Shown one piece after another: positions 1 through 9,594 of a stretch of 64,000 bases of DNA; the stretch's first letter is position 1; every line of letters begins with the position of its first letter. A program made the translations under genes and the position numbers. The notes beneath the pieces were generated by a model. It made no database searches. It had not been told where the DNA came from and was given only the letters and a program-made list of their open reading frames with translations. This stretch comes from Numida meleagris (taxonomy: Eukaryota; Chordata; Aves; Galliformes; Numididae). Location: contig NC_034411.1 of NCBI RefSeq assembly GCF_002078875.1, positions 34,242,260 to 34,306,259 of the forward strand, in the 5' to 3' direction.

Positions 1-1379
1 GAACAGGAAAGCATTATTCAATCTAGACTGTTTCTCACAGTGACTCTTTCACCTTCAGCTTCTTATGGCTACACAAAATTATTGAGAAAAAAATGGCAAA
101 TGGGCTCTGATGGTAACAGAGTTTTGACACCAAGGCTTCAAATGAAGCAAAAGGAAGCAAGCAGGAAGAAGCATATTAACAGGTGAAGATTTGCTCTGGT
201 AACCCTGCATAGGCAACATGCCTGGAGTTCAGTACTCCTTCACCTGAAAGTCACTGCAGTCATACTTGCTGTCTTGAGTGCTAGGGTAAAATATCCAGGT
301 GGCTTCCCTTCTCCTGCACAGGCTAAAGGATGTTCCTGGCCATGAAAACAGCACATAGGCTGCTGGCTCCTTATTGGCAGTCTATTATGTGCTGTTGTTG
401 TATTCACTGTTTTGTGACATTGCTGGTAGTGTGACTGCATTTTATTTATTTTAATTTTTATTTATTTATTTTAATTCACTGAAAGGACTTACTTTGTGGA
501 TTTGCTGTTTAGATTGATATTCTTAAACCGAAACAATTTATAATTACAGAAAGTTAATATTTGAGCTTGGTAAAATATTTGGTTTTATGCATTTATAATT
601 AAACACAGGCCAACTCATATAACTGTAAGTTTGCTGATTCCCTACAAAACAAAAAACGCAAAACCAAATTGGTTTCTTTCACAGATTCATCCTTTGTTTT
701 TCATGTACCTGTATTTTCAAACTCTAGCATCTTATGATAAGCCACTGGAAGCAGGTAGTGACAATAGAAGCCACATTCTAAGGTAAAAAGAAAATTTTTT
801 GTCTCTGTTAGAGAATCTCCACAAAAGACCAATGACTGCCATTGCTTTATACCAGTATAAGCGAGCCCTAAAAAATACCAACTTGCTACCTTATGGAAAG
901 CACTGAAATACCTTGGAGTTAACTGTGGTATTTTTTGGATGAATACATGCACGTCCTTTCATAAGACCAAATTCTGTTCTCTAATTTTTCCATCTATGGA
1001 ACTCGAAACAATGCTGACAATATTTTCTAAACATAGCACAACAAAACTTCCTTTTAAAGTACTCTTTCATAACAGCAAATAGCATAAATTAATTTAATTT
1101 TATTCTCAATTATGACTGAATTATCTCAAGGACAGCACTAGAAAAATGTATGCCATTGTGTTAAAGGGTAGGGGGGGAAAAAAGGGAAGTCTTTTTGCAA
1201 GAGGCAGTTCTGGGCACTCCATACAGAAATGAGAAAGTCTTCCTTTACTTTCTCAAAAATATTTTACTTGAGGACAAGCAGAAATGTTGTTCTTAAGTAT
1301 GTGTAGAGAAGAACATAAATTTAATTAGCATACTGTATGTGTTGCATATTTTCTGTTTCTTAAAGTAACAACTTTTAGC
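1..1379. other. unique AT-rich DNA, no gene seen
   Basis: No exon, RNA gene or recognised transposon could be supported. Open frames here are short and have no recognisable domain. The only structured element is a TTTA-rich low-complexity tract at about 440-475. Confidence 0.6.
440..475. repeat. TTTA-rich low-complexity tract
   Basis: The sequence alternates TTTATT and TTAATTT units for about 36 bases with no interruption by G or C. It is an imperfect simple repeat and is not attached to a recognisable retrotransposon tail. Confidence 0.75.
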
Positions 1380-2706
1380 TTGGAGAATGTAGATTACACC
1401 TATCCATGTTCTACAGTTATGGAAAAAGGCTGCAGACGCAGTGCTCAGCAGGAGCTGACGTTCGCCACGTTGTGGGAATATGCACAGATTTACCTGACAT
1501 CTATACAGAGGAAGCAGAAGAACCTTTGCAGAGAACTTTTGCATCCTGGGGCTGTGTTGGTCTCTGCAGATCAGGGGCGTGATTGGCAGCAGATGACTCC
1601 GTCCTGCACAGCGCTGATCAAGACCAAGGCATGCATTTCCCTTGGAGTGTCTCAGCATGACACCTGTCTTACCAGCCTCTCTCTGTGTGTATCACACAGT
1701 TGTCACTGCTGGTTTTGGATGCTGCAATCCTTTCTAGTTGAGATGCTAGAAGAGTCAATGGAACATTTTTCTGCCGGTGAGCTTGATCAATGGCAATAGC
1801 CCTCGAGCAGTCTCAGGCTGATGGCAAGAAGTATTCCTGAAGTTTGGAAATAAATCTCTCAGCTCTTCTTCCATCAGTTTAAATTTGACCTCATAAATGT
1901 TTTTGTAGATGCATTGCTGCACATTTACCCAGGCTTGTTACAGAACTCCTTGAGGTCAACAGGTTTTTCTCAGGGATTAGAGAACAGGTGCAGCTCAGCT
2001 CCGCTGTGGTTACTGCCAGCAGTCCTGTGGCAGGACGCTGCAGTGATCCTTGTCAGAGCCGCAGGGATCCTTGTCAGAGCCAGCGCCGCCGTCACTGAGC
2101 TTCAGAGTGAGGCTGCAGCCTCTGCCTGCTCTGTCTGGGCCGCAGCCACGAGCAGGCAGGCAGCACAGGCCCTGCGTCCTGCTGGCAGCCCTGTGGTGGC
2201 CCAGCAGCAGCAGCGTGTGTTGTCAAGTCATCAGCACAGCCCCAGGGGTTGTGCTCACCAGAAGCCATCCAAGCTCCCTGGTTAGCACCTGCTGCATCAC
2301 CGTGTTGCTTTGTGAACACAGCACAAGGCACTGAGACCCGGACCAGCTCTTGGCAGGAGAGAAAAGCTTTCCTCAGGACAGCTCTGCCCACACAGGCACC
2401 AATGGGTCTGACTTGCCAGGAAAGGCTTAAGGAACTGTTGATGCAGAGCTTGTTTGAGTGATTACCTGGAGGACACGATAGCAGCATGTATGCATTTGAA
2501 GCACAACAAGTGCTTGCCCTGCTCCTCTGCCCCGACATGTGCAGACTGCTTCTAGGCCTGAAGCTGGAGCCCGGCAGCAGTGCTGCAGGTGCACCTCTCT
2601 GCTTCTTTGTGATCCTTCCTCCACCTCCTCTCTTATTCCACATCTTCCCAAGCTCCCTGTGGCCCTGGCAAGGTAAAGGTGTGCATGTGTTTATATATAT
2701 AAAAAC
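1380..2706. other. GC-richer patch of unknown nature
   Basis: Base composition rises clearly against the AT-rich surroundings, most strongly at about 1970-2680, with several CAG-type runs. Open frames are longer here on both strands: about 139 codons forward at 1380-1799 and about 211 codons reverse at 2092-2727. None has a recognisable domain. The reverse frame begins inside the adjacent T run, which gives it an artificial poly-lysine start. A 21-bp tandem duplication lies at 2045-2081. It could be a noncoding-RNA exon, a decayed repeat, or simply a local GC fluctuation. I do not recognise a gene. Confidence 0.4.
2045..2081. repeat. 21-bp tandem duplication (1.8 copies)
   Basis: The 16-base string GATCCTTGTCAGAGCC begins at 2045 and again at 2066, giving a 21-bp period. 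The second copy is followed by different sequence. The identical copies suggest a recent local duplication. Confidence 0.8.
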
Positions 2707-2724
2707 TTTTTTTTTTTTTTTTTT
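2707..2724. repeat. poly(T) run, 18 bases
   Basis: Uninterrupted T run directly after a TATATATAAAAAC segment. It supplies the poly-lysine start of a spurious reverse open frame. Confidence 0.9.
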
Positions 2725-2898
2725 CACTTTGGATCTGTTGTAGTTTTCATGGAATTAAGTAGGAGGTATTACTTTCAGGGCAACCTGCATGCTGTCTCCC
2801 CCTGCTTGCAGAATAGCTATTAAGAAATCTCTCATATACCAGAATAATTGAGTACAGCCCTTATTCCTCTATGTGTTTATGTGTACATTTTATATTCA

Positions 2899-3092
2899 GT
2901 GGGCAATGAGGCCCTGGCACTGCTGCCCAGAGAAGCTGTGGGTGCCCCATCCCTGGAGGCACTGAAGGCCAGGTTTGGGAGGGGCCCTGGGCAGCCTCAG
3001 CTGGTGGGGGGGGCAGCCCTGCCCCCGGCAGCAGGTTGGGGCTGGGTGGACTTTGAGATCCCATCAAATCCATTCCATTCTGTGATTCTCTT
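2899..3092 (+). mobile_element. CR1 LINE, 5'-truncated 3' end
   Basis: CR1 is the dominant non-LTR retrotransposon of birds. This copy keeps only the last part of ORF2 and the 3' UTR. It reads through the conserved CCCAGAGAAGCTGTGG and CCCCATCCCTGGAGG blocks, then a G-rich segment, and ends with a degenerate octamer tail (ATTCCATTCTGTGATTCT). Severe 5' truncation with an intact tail is the usual outcome of CR1 target-primed reverse transcription. The G-rich section at about 3005-3050 differs from the other CR1 copies here, suggesting another subfamily. Confidence 0.9.
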
Positions 3093-5069
3093 GAGTTTTT
3101 CAAACTTTGAGTAACTGGGGGAGACAAAAACTGGCGTAACAACTGTTATGCATATATATGCCTAGCACTGGATGCCCTTTACAGTTTGCATCTTTCCTGC
3201 TGGCATATGGCTGATTATAAAGACTATTAAAATCCTCTTCAAGGTATACTAAATTCTTATAACTTTGTGTCATGCATCGCTGTTTCTAGCTGTAAAAACT
3301 ATTACTATATTCAAAAGGCAGTCTGTTTTTAATGTTGATAGTAGTAGATATTTTCTTTTCTGTTCTGTAGTGTCCCATAAGATGTTTTATTAATTTCAAA
3401 GCTAAATGTCTGTACAAAATGCTTGCACTGGATAGTTTACAGGAGTTTTGCAGGTAGGTATTTTTGCCTAATGAATCACTAGTGTCTTGTGTTTATCCAT
3501 GCTTCCCTTAGTGTTGTCATGCGAAGCTTCAAATCAGGATGGCAAAAAGTCTCTTGAGAATTAGCAACTGGTGTGCAGCCGGCACATTAGCCACAGATTT
3601 CACTGCCTGGAAATGAACAATAAAAGCAATCCTGATAATCATGATTGCTCAATTTGTTTTTTTTTTTATATAACTGGAAAAGATCTTTCTGCTTGATTCT
3701 GAGCTAGTATTTCTGTATCTATTGATAATATTTACCCTTTGGAAATGGAATTTTTATTTTAATAATGTACAATAGTAGTAAGAGTTGTATGTCTGTTACT
3801 GTAATTATTGTAGGAAAGTGAATCCAACTTTTCTCCTGAAGTCTATTTTATAGTGGAATTAATCCGATTCTTCTTCCAAAGGATGCTTTCAGTTTGAACC
3901 TCCTTTTTTTCCTTCTGTGAGGACAAATGCAGCCATGCATGTTTAAGCAGCTGTGAGCTAATCCTGTATGCCCTGGCAGCAACTTCCCTTTTCTTTCCTT
4001 ATCTTTTTGAGATAATATAAGGGTTTGATCCGAGGCACCATTAGTAGAAAAGACACAATGATTGTATCTGCTGCTAAGAGACAATTAATTTATTTGCTGG
4101 ATATCAGTTACTGCTCAGCAAAGGAAATAGTTCAAAGGAAGACTTGGTGAGTTTGCAAAAGGAAAGTATTATAGTTGAAGCTAGAGAAATGGTACTTTTC
4201 TCATAAGGGCGTAGGCAATCTCCCATGTCCTCTGTGAAGAGTCACAGATCGAACTGTAGCTTGTCTTTTTGTTTAGGTTTACCCATGTGTTTGGAGTAAT
4301 TTGCACAGCTTCCAAGATATAGTTGCCCTTTAGATTCTCAGGAGGCGATTACATTGGGAATCTCTTTTCCCAGACTACATTTGTCTTACTTTGCCAGAGA
4401 GGTGAGCTGGTGGCTGCTGCTATGAATAATAGTTAAGGGTAACATAGTACTCACGTATTGTAATTGTTGCATATCTTCTGGTTTCAAACTTCTTCACAGT
4501 GGTAATTAAGTTTTTTCTAGTATTATTTGCTTTGATTTCTGTGGAACCATATTAATTAATGGTTTAAATTTCTTTTTTTCTTTTAATTTGCTTGTGTTAC
4601 TTTATTTTCTGGCTCTTGCCAGAACCATTTCCAAACAACAACAGCATAATTTAGTGGAAGAAATCAGCTCATCTGGACTATGAAAATGTTATTAAAATGA
4701 CTGCTTTCTGTATGCAGTGAATATTTAATCACTGCCTTTATTTTCGGCTTCCATTTTCAATTCAGTGAATTCTACAGTTTTTAATCGTATAAAAGAAGAT
4801 GAAGATATACTCTTCTTTCTCTTTAATGTTCCAAGGACAGTCTAATTTGAATTTGATACCAAAAACTGAATTTTACTATTTTGATGTTGGTTTTGGAGTC
4901 ATCCAGAGTCTTAGAAGTTATATTATGTTCAGCATTTCTGGATCCAGGAAAATACTAACTGAAACCTTGATGCTGTTAAATTCAGTGGGCAATACCATTG
5001 ACTTAAGTAATGGTAGAACTTAATTTGGATTTACTTATTTATTTGGAGGTAAGTTAACACCACCAGCAC
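3093..5069. other. unique AT-rich DNA, no gene seen
   Basis: No supported gene or transposon. It contains short T runs and AT-rich blocks such as about 3590-3660. The open frames at 3848-4084 (reverse) and 4799-5023 (forward) have no recognisable features and are treated as chance. Confidence 0.55.
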
Positions 5070-5492
5070 AAGGTCACGGAAATGCACAAAAATGATCCTC
5101 TCCTATGAGGACAGGCTGAGACTGCTGGTGCTGTTCAGCCTGGAGAAGAGAAGGCTTGGGGGAGACCTGATAGCGGCCTTTCAGCATCTAAAGAGGGGGT
5201 ATAAGAAGTAAGGGGACAGAATCTTTAGCAGGGTCTTCTGTGACAGGGTAAGCAGAAATGGTTTCAAACCAAAGGAGGGTAGATTTAGATTGGATATAAG
5301 GAAGAAGTTTTTTCAATAAGGGTGGTGAGGCACTGGCACAGGTTGTCCAGAGAGGTGGTGGATGCCCCATCTCTGGAGACACCCACGGTCAGGCTGGAGG
5401 GGACTCTGAGCACTCCCTGTTCATTGCAGGAGAGTTGGACTAGATGATCTTTTAGGGTCCCTTCTAATTCAAACAATTCTGTAATTCTATGA
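5070..5492 (+). mobile_element. CR1 LINE, 5'-truncated 3' end
   Basis: The copy starts near the end of ORF2 at a block reading CCTATGAGGACAGGCTGAG, runs through the GGGGGAGACCTGATAGC segment and the 3' UTR, and ends with two octamer-like units (ATTCTGTA, ATTCTATG). Its 3' UTR shares diagnostic wording with the copy at about 15380-16432, for example AGCAGAAATGGTTTCAAAC and GATGATCTTTTAGGGTCCC or a one-base variant. The two therefore probably belong to one subfamily. Coding capacity is lost. Confidence 0.92.
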
Positions 5493-6171
5493 TAATTCAG
5501 GATTTGTACTGAAAATTACATAAGGCATGTCAATTTTTCATTAGTGGATTTATGGATTGCTAGCAAATAAGATGACTTGATTTAGCAACATAGAAATTTC
5601 AAATTCTGGTAGACACAATATAGATGTAAAATGTATTTTTGACAGCTGCCAACTCCTCATCTCTTACAAGTGGTATGTATAATGTGTTTATATTATTGTT
5701 TTTTTTAAAGAAATACTGTATATTTTTTGAAAAAGCTATTATAAGAGGTGTCACATTCTGCAGTTTGTTAGATCTTAATAGTATCAGCATTTACAATGGC
5801 CTTTTGTTCATCCATAGCCTAGCAAACTGAACAAGTACTCTGTGCTACAAATGGTGACTAAACGATCAGATCCCCAAAATATTTACTGTTTATCGTTTAG
5901 TATTGGGATTATCTTGAGTGACTCAAACAATGAATGTGCATTATGTTCATCAGAAAGAGTTTGTAATGACTTAAACATAGATGTGCTTAAATTGTTGAAC
6001 CGATTCTCACTGGTGAGCATGCTTTTGTTACTTACCTGTGGAAGCAACATTACACGTGTTGGTGAGAGGAACTGCAGCAGAGGAATTTCACCGTTTCTGC
6101 TTGATGGTTCCTTCTGCTTGACATGACTCTAGTGCTTACAGCTACTTTTTTTGGTAATCATTTACAAAAAG
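5493..6171. other. unique AT-rich DNA between CR1 copies
   Basis: No gene recognised. Overlapping open frames of about 60-95 codons on both strands show no domain. Confidence 0.55.
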
Positions 6172-6563
6172 CACATTCAGGGATGGTGACTCAACCACCT
6201 CCCTGGGGAGCCTGTTCCAGTGCTTAAAAACCCTTTCTGTAAAGAAGTTTTTCCTGATATCCAACCTAAACCTCCCCTGGTGCAACTTGAGGCCATTTCA
6301 CCTTGTCCTGTCACCAGTGAGAAGAGACCAGCCCTGCACTCACTGCAATCACCTTTCAGGTATTTGAAGAGAGCAATAAGGTCTCCCCTCAGCCTCCTCT
6401 TCCCCAGGCTAAACAGCCCCAGTTCCTTTAGTCGCTCCTCATAGGGCATATTCTCCAAGCCCTTCACCAGCCTTGTTGCCCTTCTTTGGACCTGCTCCAG
6501 CACCTCAATGTCCTTTCTGTACTGAGGTGCCCAAAACTGAACACGGTAGTTGAGGTGGGGCTC
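6172..6563 (-). mobile_element. CR1 LINE fragment lacking its 3' end
   Basis: On the minus strand this matches the same CR1 type as the copy at 56592-57178: shared blocks include GAGGTGCTGGAGCAGGTCC and the GACAAGGTGAAATGGCC segment. It begins, in element orientation, at the block encoding a start of the ORF2 C-terminal region and stops at ATCCCTGAATG, so the final 140 or so bases and the octamer tail seen in the sibling copy are missing. CR1 copies normally lose 5' sequence and keep 3' sequence, so a later deletion or rearrangement is inferred. Confidence 0.92.
6177..6503 (-). pseudogene. CR1 ORF2 C-terminal remnant
   Basis: The open frame of about 108 codons begins [18 protein letters not shown] and continues through [20 protein letters not shown], which is the conserved C-terminal tail of CR1 ORF2 downstream of the reverse transcriptase. 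The upstream endonuclease and catalytic reverse-transcriptase motifs are absent, so it has no enzymatic potential. The nearly identical frame at 56403-57029 lies on the opposite strand. The last residues after [10 protein letters not shown] come from an out-of-frame reading of the 3' region. Confidence 0.85.
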
Positions 6564-7227
6564 ATAAACTGCTCATAATATAAATTCATCGGTGTCATAA
6601 AATTTGCAACATCAAAATAAAAGCTGTGGTTTGCTAGGAAACCAGAAGGCTGAATATTGATTAGCTTTTATTATGAACATTTATGCTTATATCCCTGGAT
6701 CACCAGTAATTGCTTATTTTCCCCTTTATAATTAATTCAAATTCAGATAACAGGGTTTGGGGATTTTTGTTTTTGTTTTTTTTCATTTCCATACATAAGG
6801 TTTTTTTTTTTTTTTCAATTTGTCACAACAGAATTAGAATTGATTTTGTTTTGAAAAGATGGTGTATTAACAACCACTGATGATACTGAAGAATTAAAGT
6901 TGTCAATACTGCTAGTAACTCTCAAATGGATCTAACTGGAAAATAGAACATCCTCTTCTTGCTAAATTAAACCTTGGTAATCTTTATCCATGTTAAAGTT
7001 AAAATGTTGTAGAAAATAACATAAGCTCGAGAACTTTTATGAAAATGTTTCGTATAAAGTCTGTACTATGCTAAACCTGGTAACAAATATTATTCCATTT
7101 AAATTTTTTTTCTTTCTCTATTATCATAATACATGCTGCATTTTCTGTATAGAAACATTATGTATGTCCAAGTGTGTTATGCTGATACTGTTGTAAAAAG
7201 CATTGAGTGTGTAAACACATTTGACAG
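6564..7227. other. unique AT-rich DNA, no gene seen
   Basis: AT-rich sequence with T runs at about 6776-6784 and 6800-6814. No supported gene or named repeat. Confidence 0.55.
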
Positions 7228-7395
7228 TATCAATCATAGAATATTTCAGGATTGGAAGGAAGGAACCTCGAGATCAGAGGAGTAGATCCCTGGTCCAGAG
7301 ATCACGTGACCCTGTCTCCTCTTAAAGCATCATCAAGGAAATCGGGTTGGCCAGGGATTTGCCCAACTCGTCCTCAGAGATAGAGATCCTGTATT
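7228..7395 (-). mobile_element. probable degenerate CR1 3' tail
   Basis: ATCATAGAATATTTCAGGAT followed by TGGAAGGAAGGAACCTCGAG resembles the reverse complement of a CR1 3' end: octamer tail, then the GGTCCCTTCCAACC block. The later GGTTGGCCAGGGATTTG part is less clear. It could also be another old avian interspersed repeat. Confidence 0.5.
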
Positions 7396-7448
7396 TGTAT
7401 TAATTGCATTTTGGAAATGGCATTCAGCTTTGTTTATTGGAACACATG

Positions 7449-7972
7449 TGTCATGGGTTTATGATTTTTGGTTATTGGTATTCCACATCATAACATCATG
7501 TAGTGGATGTACCTAGTTCTCAGAAGAGAAGGACTACTACAGTCCCCACGGTACTTTGCTCCTCTGTTACCATTTTCCAGCCGGAGGGAAAAGATAAAAG
7601 CTCGCAGTATAAAAGCTTGCGGATCACGAGACCTCGTCCCTTTTTTCCACCGTCTCTCGTCTTGGCAGCACCTCGCTCTCCAGCCATCTTATCGTTGGTA
7701 GTAGAGTAAGGCCTACCTTGATTTTGGGACATTCTCTCTCTCTGTATTGGATTTATCAGCTTAAATTGTAATTATATTGTATTATAGTGTGTAGTTTTGC
7801 ATTCCGATATCTTATTTAGTAAATTAGTTTGTTTCTCCTCAGATTGTTGCCGCTGTTCTTTGCTCTCAGGGCCATCTCCCTACCCTTTTCTTCCATTTCC
7901 CGGGGCGTGGACCAGTGGATCCCCTGTCCCCTTCGTCACGGAACCGGGCCGAATGCCCGTAAACCGTTGACA
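7449..7972 (+). mobile_element. solo LTR of an avian endogenous retrovirus (copy 1)
   Basis: The element starts TGTCATGG and ends GTTGACA, giving TG...CA termini over 524 bp, and is flanked on both sides by the perfect 5-bp duplication ACATG (7444-7448 and 7973-7977). No gag, pol or env sequence lies on either side, so it is a solo LTR left by recombination between the two LTRs of a provirus. Orientation follows from a TATA box at 7608-7615 and from the sibling copy at 51365-51901, about 95% identical by eye in the first half. A 5-bp duplication is compatible with class III (ERVL-like) elements, but the family name is not certain. Confidence 0.93.
7608..7615 (+). promoter_or_regulatory. TATA box of solo LTR copy 1
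   Basis: TATAAAAG lies about 160 bp into the LTR, in a GC-richer stretch with CpGs, where the U3 promoter of an LTR is expected. A second similar motif, GATAAAAG, lies at 7593-7600. The position is matched in the sibling LTR at 51524-51531. Activity is not shown. Confidence 0.6.
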
Positions 7973-8062
7973 ACATGATTGTGCTGAGGCAAAAAATGAA
8001 GAAAGTCAGGTTTACGTCAATAATGTAATAGTAGAATAAGTTTATGATTCCAAACCCTTTAT

Positions 8063-8066
<4 letters not shown>

Positions 8067-8093
<27 letters not shown>
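8067..8093. repeat. poly(A) run, 27 bases
   Basis: The longest homopolymer in the window, 90 bp beyond the solo LTR duplication. The 90 bp before it show no processed-gene sequence and there are no evident flanking duplications, so it is listed as a simple repeat and not as a retroposed transcript tail. Confidence 0.9.
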
Positions 8094-8096
<3 letters not shown>

Positions 8097-9580
8097 AAAG
8101 TGGTTCTGTGGAAAAGTGGACTGTTGAAAGGACCTGATGGGGAAAAAATGTGTTCTCGGGGATTTTGCTGTGGTTGAGAGAAGGAGGAAGGAAGTAATTC
8201 AGTCAGTTCTGGTGTGGATTCTTAGTTCTTGTTAATTCTTTCTACTGCTTGTTGAAAGCAGGTTCATTTCTGTCACACAGTGGCCATTAAACCCCTTGGT
8301 GTGAAGATAGTTTTCTCTCAGACATTATATTTACACAGAAATCCAAGAAAGGAGATGGGGCATCTTTAAAAGACTGAAGTGAATGCACCCTTGAGTGCAT
8401 AAAGTCCCAGAGAAGTGGGAGAGTACCTCAGTAGTCTGATTCATTTAATTTTATGTGGTCAAGACAACCTTGACACTTTGAATATTTCACTTCATGAGCG
8501 GGCTATGTTAAAGTAACACTGCTATTTGTTTTACTTGAATTCTGAGAACTGGATTGTGATCTGTTAACCTGGGCTTTTCTTTTTTAATGGACCTTAATAA
8601 AGCATTCTGTCCAGCTTCTTGAGTTAGCATGTAGTACTCTACTCTCTCTTCCTGTTCCTGGGATGGAGCTATGATTTTATGCAACCTTCACGTCTTCAGA
8701 GTCCAAGAAATCATAGCAGTGCTCTCTATTTTTTTTTCTGGGAAAAAAAGTTTTAAAATGAGCATAAATAATAACTGAACTTTTATTAGGTTCCGGCATG
8801 CATTTTTCATCACCCCCCAAAAAAGTCTTCACAAACTAACTTTGTCAGGAGAAAGCTTCTAGCATTGCTGGTAGCAATGACTAAGTGTCTGACTACCTGT
8901 AGCATTTCTTGTTAGTTCATTAAAAAGTGAGCCTTTCTAATTATGTTTGCATGTCTTCCCATAATTTGTACTGCCCTTGATAATTAAATGGTTGATAATC
9001 TGTAGAATTGCAGAAGACTTTGATCCTTACATTTGCAATGCCTCTGGCAGTATTTATAGTTATAGAATGGCATGATGCATTTCTTACTTGATTTTTAACT
9101 GAATATTAGATGCTTTTGCTATTATTATCTCCACTGATGTTGTTTGTGGAATGGATGAATACTGTTTGGGGCTCATAAAGGCATTCTGTTCTCATGTTCC
9201 CTGGTTCTGCCAAAGACAGATCTCACTCATTTATGCTTTAGTTACTGGAAACTGTCAGCGTTTTTATTTTACTCAGTCATTTTTAAATGTGGAATGAATG
9301 TTATTTTTTGCTATTTGAAGGCCAGTTCTCTTTGTGATGCTTGGGTGCCCAAAAGATGATGAGTAAAGCATGTAGTAGGTCCCTGCAGCATAATTTCTAA
9401 AGTTGCAGAGGTGAAGCTTGGAGATTGGTGCTCACCCTGTGAAGGTCAGAGTGCAGATTGAGTAGTGGGACTGGAAGTGCTCAGGGCTTACAAAGCTGCT
9501 TCAAGTGCATTCACCTGGCTTCTCTTTTCTTTGTTCTCCAGAGAGACAAAAAAAAAAATCCTCTTACATTTTCATTAATC

Positions 9581-9594
9581 TTTTTTTTTTTTTT
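9581..9594. repeat. poly(T) run, 14 bases
   Basis: Uninterrupted T run, 22 bp after an 11-base A run at 9548-9558. The two could pair as an imperfect hairpin. Confidence 0.85.

Noticed and set aside
1380..1799. 139-codon forward frame as a coding exon
   Set aside because: No recognisable domain, an equally open frame on the opposite strand, and no clear splice context; kept only as part of a GC-rich patch.
2092..2727. Reverse open frame of 211 codons as a gene
   Set aside because: Its start lies in an 18-base T run, giving a poly-lysine start. The rest has no domain and the length follows from the local GC-rich composition.
7503..7732. Short frames repeated at 7.5 kb and 51.5 kb as a conserved duplicated gene
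   Set aside because: They lie inside the two sibling LTRs and cross the TATA region; similarity comes from the LTR, not from coding constraint.
8067..8093. 27-base A run as the tail of a processed pseudogene
   Set aside because: No gene-like sequence or polyadenylation signal was seen just upstream and no flanking duplication was found.
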